A stretch of DNA of 64,000 nucleotides from positions 15,274,970 to 15,338,969 of the forward strand of contig NC_060237.1 in the NCBI RefSeq assembly GCF_021155775.2, in the 5' to 3' direction. The notes under the pieces are model-generated. The model was given only the letters and a program-made list of their open reading frames with translations, ran no database searches and had not been told where the DNA came from. The translations under genes were made by a program, and so were the position numbers. Origin of the DNA: Neodiprion pinetum. Its lineage: Eukaryota > Arthropoda > Insecta > Hymenoptera > Diprionidae. This document shows positions 1 through 10,700 of the stretch, in pieces; the first letter of the stretch is position 1, and every line of letters begins with the position of its first letter.

Positions 1-1975
1 TTTCACTTTTTAATAAAATCCCTCGCTTTAACTTTCCCCGCTAGAATTACACTGCTACCCATAAGTGAGGAGAAATATATATCCTTCACGAAACGCGTCG
101 GTGGAACAATGATGCACTTGAGATTCATCGATTCGTTTCGATTTATGGCTAGCAGCATCGATGAACTTTCCAAATATTTGAATGATGCAGACAAGCCCAT
201 AACACGTAAATTTTATAATAATCCGACTCAGTTCAGTTTGATGACCCGCAAAGGCGTTTTTCCCTATGAATACGTCGATTGTTGGGGGAAACTCGATGAA
301 CCGCAATTACCTGCAAAGAATTATTTCTACTCGCACCTCTGCAATGCACATATTTCAGACACCGATTACGAGCACGCGAAAACTGTTTGGAGGAAATTCC
401 ATTTAGAGTCATTGGGCGGCTATTCAGATTTATATTTAAAGACCGATGTTCTTTTGCTTGCCGATATTTTCGAAAATTTCCGCGCTAGCTGCTTCAAAAC
501 ATGCGATTCAGATCCGTTGCACTACTACACTGCACCGGGACTTGCTTTTGACGCGATGCTCAAGCATACTAATGTGAATTTGGAACTTTTAGACAACCCT
601 GGAATAGTGTTATTTATTGAAAGAGCCATTCGAGGCGGCGTAGCACAATGTTGTAATCGCTCGGGCCAATAATAGATTCACGGGAAAAGATCTTAATCCA
701 AACAAAGCGGAATCGTATCTCACGTATTTTGATGTGAATAACCTGTACGGTGTAGCTATGAGCGTGCATTCACCAATTGGTTCGTTCGAGTGGGAGTATC
801 AGCACATTGATATAACGGACCATCCGGACGATTCGCCGATCGGTTACTTTCTGAAGGTAGATTTGGACTACCCTGTAGAACTCTACGAGGATCACAAAGA
901 CTCACCTCTTTGTCCCGAACATTTTACTCCGCCAGGTAGTAAAAATGCCAAACTCGCGACCACCCTTCACCCCAAAACAAAGTATGTATTGCACTACAGA
1001 AATTTAAAACAGTGTTTGAGTTTAGGATTGAAAGTATCGAAAGTGCACAGAATCTTGAAGTTTGCACAATCTCAATGGCTCGAGCCTTACATCACGCTCA
1101 ATACAGACATGCGTAAGCGGTCCAGGAATGAATTTGAAAAAAACTTTCACAAACTCATGAATAACGCTGTGTTCGGCAAGACTATGGAGAATGTGCGAAA
1201 TCTTAAAGATGTCAAATTGGTCACAAAATGGAAGGGAAGAGGTGGTGCGAGAACGCTTATTGCCCGAGCAAACTTTCACAGCTGCACCATATTTGGCACT
1301 GACATGGTTATCATTGAAATGAATTGTAACAAAGTTCACTTTGCCAAACCTATTGTCGGCGCATCATTTCTGGATCTGTCAAAAATCTTTCTCTACGATA
1401 TCCACAATAATTATATTAGAACCAACTTTTCGAATAAACAAGCTAGATTGATGTATACCGACACAGAGAGCCTCATTTATCAATTCAATGTGCCTAATAT
1501 CTACGATATCATCAAACGTGATGTAGATACAATGTTTGTTACCTCTGATTATCCGCCCGACAATGTGTATGGTATTCCTCTTGGAAACAAAAAACAACTA
1601 GGGCTAATGAAGGATGAAAATAATGGTTAAATTATGACAGAGTTTGTGGGACTGCGAGCAAAGCTGTACACGTTTACTACGATGGGTGAGGATGGGGAGA
1701 AATATGACAGTGGCGTGAAAGTAAGTAAGCGCGCCAAGGGTGTAAAAAATTCATCGATAAATAGCAACACGTTTGATGATTATAAGCGCTGTCTGACGGC
1801 TTACCAAGAGTTGACTCTTCGACAGTGTTTATTACGCAGCAAAGAACACGAAGTGAGCACGATCGTGAAAAAAAAATTTGCTCCTAGTTGGCAGGATGAC
1901 AAGCGGCAATTGATGCCTGGACAGACCGACACCGTACCTTGGGGGTTTGTCCCAGCCCCCCCAATAGCTATATGA
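1..1975 (+). pseudogene. Protein-primed family B DNA polymerase (Polinton type), C-terminal two thirds, broken
   Basis: Polinton-type polymerases copy linear DNA primed by a terminal protein. Seen here: an Exo III-like Tyr-x3-Asp region at about 421-480 (YSDLYLKTDVLLLADIFENF), motif A as DVNNLYG at about 731-751, motif B region NNAVFGKTMENVRN near 1,160-1,200, and motif C as YTDTES near 1,456-1,475. Coding starts upstream of the window, because the frame is open from about position 55. Breaks: a frameshift near 663, where the frame moves from the exonuclease part into motif A, and a TAA at 1,628-1,630, where the inverted copy at 20-21 kb has a lysine codon. The protein signature ends near DDKRQLMPGQTDTVPWG; the last residues before the 1,975 stop look like flanking sequence. 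No Polinton TIR or neighbouring capsid gene is seen here, so this is an isolated fragment. Confidence 0.85.
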
Positions 1976-2167
1976 TGAAACTGTAGACGTAGAATTGATG
2001 GAAATATTTGATGTTTGACGCCTTGGACGACCCAACATCGGGCGGAAACGTTTCACGATCAATACTATATTTAATGGATTTGAAAATTCGAATTCATATA
2101 CTTGACAATTATTTATTTATTATCATTAATATATCGAGCAATTATTCATATTTATTCGTTTACCACG

Positions 2168-2275
2168 AGGAAAGTTTTCGGAAAGTGACAAAAAGTTTTC
2201 AGAAAATGAAAAAAGTTTTCTGAAAACGGAAAAAAGTTTTCAGAAAATGAGAAAAAGTTTTCCAAAAAATAAAAT
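2168..2275 (+). repeat. Degenerate short tandem repeat (AAAGTTTTCAGAAAATG-like)
   Basis: About five imperfect copies of a 17-20 base unit built around AAAGTTTTC and AGAAAATG lie between the polymerase fragment and the LINE. The same array, inverted, is at 19,856-19,960, and a more diverged version of the same flank is at about 15,890-16,110. The rest of 1,976-2,330 is AT-rich with nothing else recognisable. Confidence 0.7.
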
Positions 2276-2571
2276 ATGTAATAATCGTATTGCAAAATTG
2301 CATATTGTCATTATTATCATTATCATTATTTTTTTTTTTTTTTTTTTTTTTTTTTCCGAGGAGTTGCGGAATCCAAGTTACGGATTCGCGCCAGTCATAC
2401 GGGCTAGCGCGGATGTGGGACTTCAGGGTGGCCTACCCACTAAACCGCCACCTCCTGTGCAACGCTCCCAGCCAGGAACTATGGTGATATTACTTCTAGC
2501 TGGGAGCTCTGTCGGTGTGTTTTGTCAGTCTGTCCGTCCGTCCGTCCCGTGCAGGCAGTCCGTCAGTTACG

Positions 2572-5500
2572 TTACGTCAGGCAGCCGTCCGCGTTCTTAC
2601 GTTGTAGAATTGTCTCTGTGTAGGTGGCAACAAGTTGCCGCCTTTCTGTACTATGAAGCATCACCCCGATAATGTTGTCGAGAGTGATGCCTCCCACGAC
2701 CGTCTCCAGTCTCTGTCGCAGTTCTGTCCAGCGGTCACATTCGAAGAACATGTGTTCCGCGTCGTCTCGTTCGTGTCCGCAGTACGTACAGTTGGGCGTC
2801 CGTACTCGGTTTAGGTTGTGTAAGTATCGTCTGAAGTAGCCATGGCCCGTCAGAAGCTGGGTGACGTAAAAATTCACGTCCCCAAACCCCCTCTGGATCC
2901 GCGGTCTCAGGTCCTTAATGAGTCGTCTCGTCCAGTTTCCCGTTGTTTCTTCCGTCCACCGTTCCTGCCACGTCTGTATCGTCGCGTCTCTTTCCGTCGT
3001 TGCCGCGTCCCGTCGGGTCACGTCCGCGTCTCTTCCGTAGACTCTCTTGCGCTCGAACGCGAGAAGGTCTATGGGAATCACGCCTGCCACCACCAGAACG
3101 GCCTGTGCTGAGACCGTCCGATAGAAACAAGCGATCCTCAACGCGCTTCGTCTCTGTACCGTCGTCATTGCGTGACAGTATTTCTTAGTCTTCAGGGAGT
3201 CTGCCCAGATCTCCGCACCGTAGAGGAGAATCGAGTTCACCGTCGACATCAAAAGTCTCCGTTTCCCTGGTCTCGGTCCGTTTGTGTTTGCCATCGGGCG
3301 GCTTAGGGATGCTATCCTTTCAGCCGCCTTCTGAGCCGTTCGTCGTATGTGAGGCCGGAAGGTCATCTTCGTATCCAGGGTCACCCCCAGGTACTTGACT
3401 TCCCCTCTGGTCTCGATCTCGTCCGTCCCGACCGTCATGCGTAATGTCGTCGGTATTCGTCTCCTGGTGAGAAGCACCAGTTCTGTCTTTTCCGTCGCGA
3501 GTTGCAGTCGTTGGTCAGTCATCCACCGTCCGACTCGTCTCATCGTCTGGTTCAGTGCGTATTGTGCCAGATCTGAAGTTCGCTCGACTATCACTGCCGC
3601 CACGTCGTCAGCGTAAGCGACCAGGCGAACGCCGAGTGGGAGCTCCAGTCTGAGCAGGCCGTCGTACATCCCGTTCCAAAAGTCGGGTCCTAGTATGGAA
3701 CCTTGAGCGACCCCCGCGGTAATCTGTCGCGTCACTTGGCCTTCGGTCGTTTCGTACGTCAGTCGTCTGTTCCGAAGGTAGTCTTCAACAACTCGGAGCA
3801 AGTAAGGCGGGACCCCGAAGTCGCCTCTCAGCGACCCTAGGATATCCACCCACCTGGCCGAGTTGAAGGCGTTCTTAACGTCAAGTGTCACCAGCAGCGC
3901 GACGGGTCGCACAGCGTGGCAATGTCTGTCTGTCGACCGGAAGGAGTCAACCACCTCTTGGATCGCTCCAATCGTTGATCGACCCCTCCGGAAGCCGAAC
4001 TGCTGGTCAGAGAGGCCTCCGCCGTCCCGTATCGCGTCCGTAAGTCGTGGTCGCAGAAGCTGTTCGTACAGTTTCCCTGTCGTGTCCAGTAAGCTCAGCG
4101 GCCGGTAGGCCGACGGCGTGCTGGGGTCACCCTTACCCTTTGGGATAAGGACCAACCTCGCCACCTTCCATTGGTCGCTGAATGTCCCTGTCGTAAGGCA
4201 CGTATTGTAGAGGTCGAGAAGTATCTCCGGCCTCAGGCTCGCCATCAGCCGAAGAACCTCCGCTGGTACCCCGTCCGGTCCTGGGGCCTTACCCCTCTGC
4301 ATCGCTTTGGTTGCTCCGACGAGCTCCTCGGCGGTGAAGACGGGGGGCGCCGCCGTCTCGTCGTCGTTTGTCGCGTCCGTACGCGTCGGGTGCGTCGGGA
4401 ACAGTCCGTCGACGATCCGTCGTGCGGTTTCAGCATCCTTGAGTTCTGGCGGGATCCGGGCCCCCAGCCTACTGGTCACAATCTTGTAACCGGCACCCCA
4501 GGGGTCGCGGTCCACCTCCTCGCAGAGCTTCTTCCAGCATCGCGTCTTGCTGTCTCTGATGGCGTACGTCAGTCGTTTCCGTTCAGTCTTGTACTCGGCC
4601 TGAAGGGTTTCCCTTTCGGGTCTCCCTCCAGCCCTCGTAACCCGTCGTCGTTAGGCCAGGCAACTCTTCCGCAGCTCGGCTATTTCGTCCGTCCACCAGT
4701 ATTGTGGTGGTCTGTTACGTCCGTACCGTCGTTTTGGCATTGTGCTGTCGCACAGCCGCGTCGTCAGTTTGGCCGTCTCGTTCGCTAGTCTTTCCGCCCT
4801 TTGCCGGCCAGTCAGCTCTGGGGGGACGTCGGTAGTTGGGGCCGGCGCTGCCGCCAGCTCCGCCGAAAACTTAAGTATGTCGAGTTTGTCTACGTTTCAC
4901 CGCGGGGGATGCCGGGTCCTCGTTCGTGTCGTCCTTGTCTCTCCTGCCACTTCGAAGGCGATGTACTGATGATCGCTGGCCGTGTAGCCCTCGAGCACCC
5001 GCCACCGCCCTATCCGTGGCAGAGTTCTGTCCGTCGTCATCGTTACGTCCGGGATGGAGTTTCCAAATCCCGGCCGTCTGTACGTTGGTACGTCTCCCGT
5101 GTTCGCCACTACTAGGTCCAGCCTTGCGGCCATCTCCAGCAGCAGCCGTCCGCGTCTGTTCGTTGCCGTCATGCCCCACTCGACCGCCCTCGCGTTGAGG
5201 TCCCTCGCGACCACGAGGTCCCCGGGCAGGTCCCTGTGTCCGTCCTCGAGGAGCGCAACCTTCGCCTGGAACTCCGCCGCAGCGCAGTTTGGGGTCAGGT
5301 AGACGCTGACGTAAGTGACAGCGCCCACCCTAGCCCAGACGTAGTCGTCCCCGACGCCACGAGCGGTTATCCGGGCTCGAGCAGCGCCCCTCACCCAGAT
5401 AGCCGCTGTCTTGGTCTCGTTCGTAATCCAATCCTGTGTTTGTCGCACCCTGTACGGCTCGCACAGGATCAGAATGTCGGCGTCGTGTTCGTCTGCTATC

Positions 5501-5664
5501 TGTGGTAGTAGCATGTCTGCTGTCCTACTACGGTTCAGGTTGCCCTGAATTATCCTGTCCGTCTTCCGGCCTGCTTCTTGCACTCCTCCAGCACAACCCG
5601 GTACACCGCGCACCTCCCGGAGCCCGCGAGATGCGCCGCATCGCCGTGTCCCGCCTCGGCGCAC
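2572..5664 (-). pseudogene. LINE copy 1 ORF2: endonuclease-reverse transcriptase, disrupted
   Basis: Nicks target DNA and reverse-transcribes the element RNA. Reading down the minus strand: the endonuclease lies at about 5,570-4,897 (start IIQGNLNRSR, a substrate-loop region with LCEPYR, an altered GD-x-NA-like motif read as ARDLNAR, and the terminal SDH box in ASDHQYIAF). The RT lies at about 4,515-3,000 (GKAPGPDGVP, FGFRRGRSTI, AQGSILGP and the catalytic AYADDV), followed by a C-terminal CCHC (CTYCGHERDDAEH). The frame shifts near 4,900 after the endonuclease, and a TAA interrupts the linker near 4,655. The 647-codon RT part from 4,515 to 2,572 remains open. The ORF overlaps the 3' end of ORF1, as is usual in R1-like elements. 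Confidence 0.85.
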
Positions 5665-7034
5665 AGTGGGCAGGCCGGTCTGTTCTTACAGTCCGTGGCG
5701 TAATGTCCTGTCTCGCCACATTTCCTGCAGCACTTCGTCCGGTCTGTATTTTTACATTTTGCCTTAGTGTGCCCGTATCCCAGGCACTTGTGGCATTTCG
5801 TCACCGTCAGTCGTGGTCGGACGCGGCAAGCTACCCATCCAATCCCGATCCGTCCCCGGCCGAGCAGCGCTCTGGCTTCCTGCGACTTCAGGTCGCATAT
5901 GGCCATAAACTGCTCCGCCCGGTTCGGGCCGAAGATGTGGACCCCAAAGTCCGCGTCTCGTCCCGTCTCTCGTCGCAGTGCCTGTATCACGTCGTGTCTG
6001 GTCGTGAAACAGTCAAGATCCATGATCTCCAGTTGAACCCTGGAGGTCCCGGTCCTGACGTTGCCTGCGTCGCCGACCGCGTCCTGCAGGACGCGTCGGA
6101 AGTCGTCTCGTCCGTTGGCGTCTGTCTTTATCTTCAGGAGACACAGACCATTCTTCGTCTTCCTGAGAGTCGTCACTTTAACGTGACTCTTCGCAGGGTC
6201 GACCGTGGTCCCCATCTTCCTGACGATGTCGGAGTACGTCGTGTCGTTCCCGGGTTTGACGAGCACCGCCGTCCCCCAGTGTTTGGGAGCCGCTCTGCGC
6301 CCCTCAGCCCCGGCCGTCGTGTCCGTTGTCGCGTTCGTCTCGTCCGTCCGCGTCTTCCGTTTCTTTTTTTCCTTGTTTTTCCTTGTGACTGTCTGCCAGT
6401 CAGCGACCGGTTCCACAACCGTTGCCCTCTTCTGAGAGGATTCCGGAGTGGTTCCAGTCGCCTCCCGCTTCCGTTTCGTCCGCGGAGTGTTTTGTGTCCG
6501 TTGGTCAGTCTCAACGTCCGTCTCCGTCGTCTCGTTGTCCGTCTTGTAGTCTTTCGGGGCTGCTTTAGCGCGCCTGTTAAGCGCAACGTCGGCAGCCTCG
6601 AGAATGGTCTTTATGCCCAGTTTGACGGACATACTCATGTTTTTTTGGATGGCCGCTGCCTCGGCCATCCTTGTCGCCGTACTGTGGATCAGTGACAATA
6701 GGTCCGTCAGGTCCATATCGTCCGTGATTCGTGTCTTCGTGCCGATCCCGGATACAGCGGAAGCGCAACTCGCTCTGCTGCCCGTGCTCGACACGCTGTC
6801 CGTCCTGTCTCGTCGTTGGTGTCCCAGTATCGTCCTGTCCGCTGTTCCAGTTTTCGTGTCCGCTGTCTTTGTTGCCGTCTTTGTCACCTGGTCCTTGCAC
6901 AATTTGCGGCCCTCAGAATCCGTGCCGCTGCCATGGGCCACCGGGGCTTTCACCCGATTGGAACCCAGGGTGGATTTCCCCTGTGCTGGGGCTACCACCT
7001 GAGGTATGTCGTTGTTTACCTTGTGCATCTCCAT
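5550..7034 (-). CDS. LINE copy 1 ORF1: Gag-like zinc-knuckle protein (494 aa)
   Basis: RNA-binding nucleocapsid-like protein of the R1-clade LINE. It is open from the ATG at 7,034 (MEMHKVNND) to the stop at 5,550. The N-terminal half is rich in Lys, Thr, Asp and Arg and of low complexity. The C-terminal part has three closely spaced CCHC knuckles (CHKCLGYGHTKAKC, CRKCGETGHYATDC and CPLCAEAGHGDAAH with a distant Cys). The stop falls just inside the start of ORF2. The ORF is intact, unlike ORF2 of the same copy. The about 310 bases from 7,035 to 7,346 are the 5' UTR. Confidence 0.8.
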   Translation of the reverse strand: MEMHKVNNDIPQVVAPAQGKSTLGSNRVKAPVAHGSGTDSEGRKLCKDQVTKTATKTADTKTGTADRTILGHQRRDRTDSVSSTGSRASCASAVSGIGTKTRITDDMDLTDLLSLIHSTATRMAEAAAIQKNMSMSVKLGIKTILEAADVALNRRAKAAPKDYKTDNETTETDVETDQRTQNTPRTKRKREATGTTPESSQKRATVVEPVADWQTVTRKNKEKKKRKTRTDETNATTDTTAGAEGRRAAPKHWGTAVLVKPGNDTTYSDIVRKMGTTVDPAKSHVKVTTLRKTKNGLCLLKIKTDANGRDDFRRVLQDAVGDAGNVRTGTSRVQLEIMDLDCFTTRHDVIQALRRETGRDADFGVHIFGPNRAEQFMAICDLKSQEARALLGRGRIGIGWVACRVRPRLTVTKCHKCLGYGHTKAKCKNTDRTKCCRKCGETGHYATDCKNRPACPLCAEAGHGDAAHLAGSGRCAVYRVVLEECKKQAGRRTG

Positions 7035-7346
7035 AAAAGTTCCTAAGTGCTACGCGTCTCTCGGGGGCGCGACTCCCCGTACCGCGCCGGAACATAGCAC
7101 GGCCCCTGAGGTCGCCTCGGGGGCCTTCCGTCGGACTTGTGCCGACTTCCGTCCCCTCCGACTTACTAGAAAACCCCGGGGTCGTCACTTCCCGAGCGGA
7201 CCAGGTTTTTACGCCCAATCCGCCTCCTGAGGCCGCCTCGGGGGCCATCCGTTGGGACTGTGCCAATTTCAGTTCCCCTCGACTTACTCGATGTACGCGG
7301 GGTCGTCACGTCCCGAACGAGGGATTTAACCCCCCCGCCACCTGCG

Positions 7347-7558
<212 letters not shown>

Positions 7559-7762
7559 TGTAATGTCTTGTAATGGGGCTCTCAAATAAATAACACTCGG
7601 GATCAGGCTTAACACTATAGAATAATTTTATTAGGAAACAAGTAAATAAGGTGATTGCGTGTGTCACGCTCAGCGCTCGCTGACCAACTGCCTCGCGCTG
7701 TACCGTGACTACATACATTCTTACTTAGTATTTGTACATCGAGTAACGTCGTAAACACTACA
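7559..7762 (-). repeat. 3' LTR (minus-strand sense) of the Gypsy element
   Basis: 204 bp, TG...CA on the plus strand. It matches 12,191-12,394 except for one base. It contains an AATAAA-type signal in the element sense (CCTAATAAAATT). Confidence 0.95.
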
Positions 7763-7763
7763 A

Positions 7764-7775
7764 TTCCTCCCTTTT
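7764..7775 (-). other. Polypurine tract
   Basis: AAAAGGGAGGAA on the minus strand directly upstream of the 3' LTR. This is the expected primer site for plus-strand DNA synthesis. Confidence 0.8.
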
Positions 7776-7790
7776 GAAATACTGTTACAC

Positions 7791-10700
7791 TTAGTTTTTT
7801 AATCGGTTTGAACGACGTAATACAATATCAGATTTGTTCGTTGTTACCTTTGGCACTGACTTATTTATATCATCAATCTCGGGCGTGTATCGGATAATTT
7901 GATCGACATGTCGTTTCCATGTTTTGTTGGGTGCGGTTTCTACTAGAAACGTTACCGGTGACAATTTCTTTGTTATTGTACCTGGTACCCGCGCTTTGCT
8001 TCCAACGCTAAAATCTTCAACCATCACCGTGTCACCTATCTGGAATTCAACAATTCGACTGCTTTTTCTTCCCGCTATCTGTGCAGATTGCTGTTTCTCT
8101 ACGCTATCCAATACACTCGGTCGTAACAAATCAAATCTAGTTTTAATTTCCCGTTTGTACATCATAAACGATGGTGATCTGCCAGTTGTACAGTGTTCTA
8201 TTGATCGATAGTCGAATAAGAAAAGATTAACTGCGTAGTCGAGAGGTTTACCGGTTTGAACAATTTTATCGACTTTGTCCTTAAACGTGCCTACAAAGTT
8301 CTCAGCTGCACCATTTGTTGCTGGATGGTACGGTGCTGTAAAACTCTGTCTAATACCATTTATTTTACAAAACTCTTGAAATTCTTTACTTGTAAATTGA
8401 GTACCGTTATCGGTAACTACGTGTCTTGGTAAACCAAATCGTGACAACACTTTTTTTACCTCCTCGAGTACTCGCGGTACTGTGGTACTTTTATTCATAT
8501 CAATGACCTCTGGCCATTTCGAGTACGCATCAACAATTATCATAAACATATGTCTGTGGAATGGGCCAAGGAAATCGATATGAATCCTACTCCAACAATT
8601 ATCTGGGTACGGCCATGGCGTTAACGGAACACTCGGTGGTTTCTTTCTTTCTTGCACGCACACTCTGCATGCTGCCAATACATTCTGGATATCGTTATCG
8701 ATATTCGGCCACCACACGTGACTTCTCGCTAGCATTTTCATCTTTACCACACCGAAATGTGAGGCGTGTAATTCACTTAACACACTGTTTTTCATTGATT
8801 CTGGCGCTATTATGCGATACCCCCATAACAAGCATTCTTTTTCGACATACAGCTCGTCTCGTTTCGCATAGTATTTCTGTTCCCTTTCACTCAATTCACT
8901 CACACTTGGCCATGTACCGTTTACATATCGAACTATTTTATTTAATACTTTATCTTTTTTTGTCTCTTTGGCAATTTCTACTGCGCTTAATGTTTGTAAC
9001 GACTCTGATATATAGCTTATTGATGATAATTCGTCATCGAACACTGGAGTCGCATCATTGATTGGAAGTCGTGAAAGTGCATCACAGTTACCATTTTGCT
9101 GTGATTTAATATATTCAATATTGTAATTGAATCGTGATAAGAAGTATGCCCATCTTTGCAGCCTACTTGCAATAGTTAAAGGGATCTCTTGCTTTGGACC
9201 AAAAATAAAAACTAAAGGCTTATGATCTGTTCTCAACGTAATCTCTTTGCCGAATACATAATTATAAAATTTCTTAAAGCCGAATACTATTGCACTCGCT
9301 TCCTTATCAATTATCACACGGCTCGCTTCTTTCTCCGGAATTATTTTAGACGCGAACGCTATCGGTCGCTCGGTACCGTCTTTGTATTTATGTGACAGGA
9401 TCGCTCCTAACCCGTATGTGGATGCGTCGCAGGACAAGATCAAATCGGTGTTAGGATCGTAGTGTGCTAACACTCGTGGCGATACCAACTCCCCCTTGAC
9501 CCACTCAAACGCTTTGTCACATTGTTTTGTCCAATTAAAATTATCTGCTTTCGTACACTCATAAAGACATTTTAGTTTTTCTGCTCTCTGTGGCAGAAAT
9601 CTCGCGTAGTAAGTGATCAACCCAAGAAATGAGTCTAATTGTTTTTTGTTTACCGGCGTTGGTGCTTCTATCATTGCTTTGACTTTAGTTTTTGATTTGT
9701 GAAGCCCATTCTGGTCTATAACAAAACTCAAAATGTCCAGCTTTTCTTTGAAAAAATCACATTTGCTAATATTTACTTTGAAACCATAGTCTTCGAGTCT
9801 TTTAAATACAGCGTTCAGCGCTTCTAAATGCTCTTTATCGTCTTTGCCAGTACAAAATATGTTATCAATGTACGGAATTACCCCGTCAATTCCCGCTAAG
9901 CATTGCTCAATCTTCCTTTGAAAATCACCCGGGCCCGACGCAATACCTTCCGGCATTTTAGTATACCTGTAGAGGCCTTTGTGCGTTATTATTGTCAAGT
10001 AATCTCGACTGCTCTCCTCTACCGGGATCTGCATGTAAGCATGCTGGAGATCAATCTGCGAGAAAGTTTTACCGCTTCTTAGCGCTAAAAAAATCTCATC
10101 GATTAATGGAATTGGGTGTCTATCTTTAACTAAATTTGGGTTTAACGTCAACTTAAAATTTCCGCAAATTCTTACTGTGCCGTCTGTCTTTATTACCGGT
10201 ACAATGGGTGTAGCCCACTCGCTGACGTCCACCTTCTCTAGATGGCCTAATGTTACCAGTCTATCAATCTCGTTTTCGACTTTACTCGCTAATGCAAATG
10301 GCAAGTGTCTAGCTTTCAATGCGACTGGCTGAGTATTTTCTTTTAACGTTAATTTTAACATTCCTTTATTATATAAACCTGGACCTTTACCAAACAATTT
10401 TGGAAACTTCGTTGGGAACCCCATCGTTTCATTTACTCCATAAATTTTGTTACACATATCTGCTCTCTTATTCAGTTTTAGCTGCCATAATCCAAAAACT
10501 TTTAGCCATTGCCTGCCAATTAACATTGGACCATCTCCTTTCATTACTCTCATTCCCAGTGAGGCTTTCTCATTGCCTATCTTTACCTGCAAATTATCCA
10601 GTGTTCCCACATGCTCTAAAGGTACCTTACCGTATGCGTTTAATGGACTACTAATCAACTTTACCTCGCAATTTGGAAAATATCTGTCTTTATCTCTCTT

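Larger units (their letters stand above)
918..5925 (+). repeat. Left arm of a ~5-kb inverted duplication
   Basis: This segment (polymerase C-terminal half, flank, microsatellite, LINE ORF2) recurs in reverse orientation at about 16,123-21,207. The homology ends at 918 on the left (AACATTTTACTCC), paired with 21,207 on the right, in mid-polymerase. It ends near 5,925 inside the LINE, paired with about 16,123-16,139. The polymerase proteins differ at roughly a dozen of about 200 compared residues, so the duplication is not recent. Confidence 0.8.
2331..7346 (-). mobile_element. R1-clade non-LTR retrotransposon, copy 1, essentially full length
   Basis: About 5.0 kb on the minus strand. The 3' end is a T-run at 2,331-2,356 (poly-A in the element sense). 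The 5' end is set by comparison with copy 2: both share sequence up to CACCTGCG (7,339-7,346 here) and differ beyond. It has two overlapping ORFs: ORF1 with three CCHC knuckles, and ORF2 with an AP-type endonuclease, a reverse transcriptase (YADD) and a C-terminal CCHC motif. The absence of an RNase H domain and the three CCHC knuckles in ORF1 fit the R1 clade (family knowledge). Both ends abut ATT-type microsatellite. ORF2 carries a frameshift and a stop, so this copy is probably dead. Confidence 0.85.

Noticed and set aside
4171..6695. Long plus-strand frames over LINE copy 1
   Set aside because: GC-rich antisense shadows of ORF1 and ORF2, with no protein similarity.
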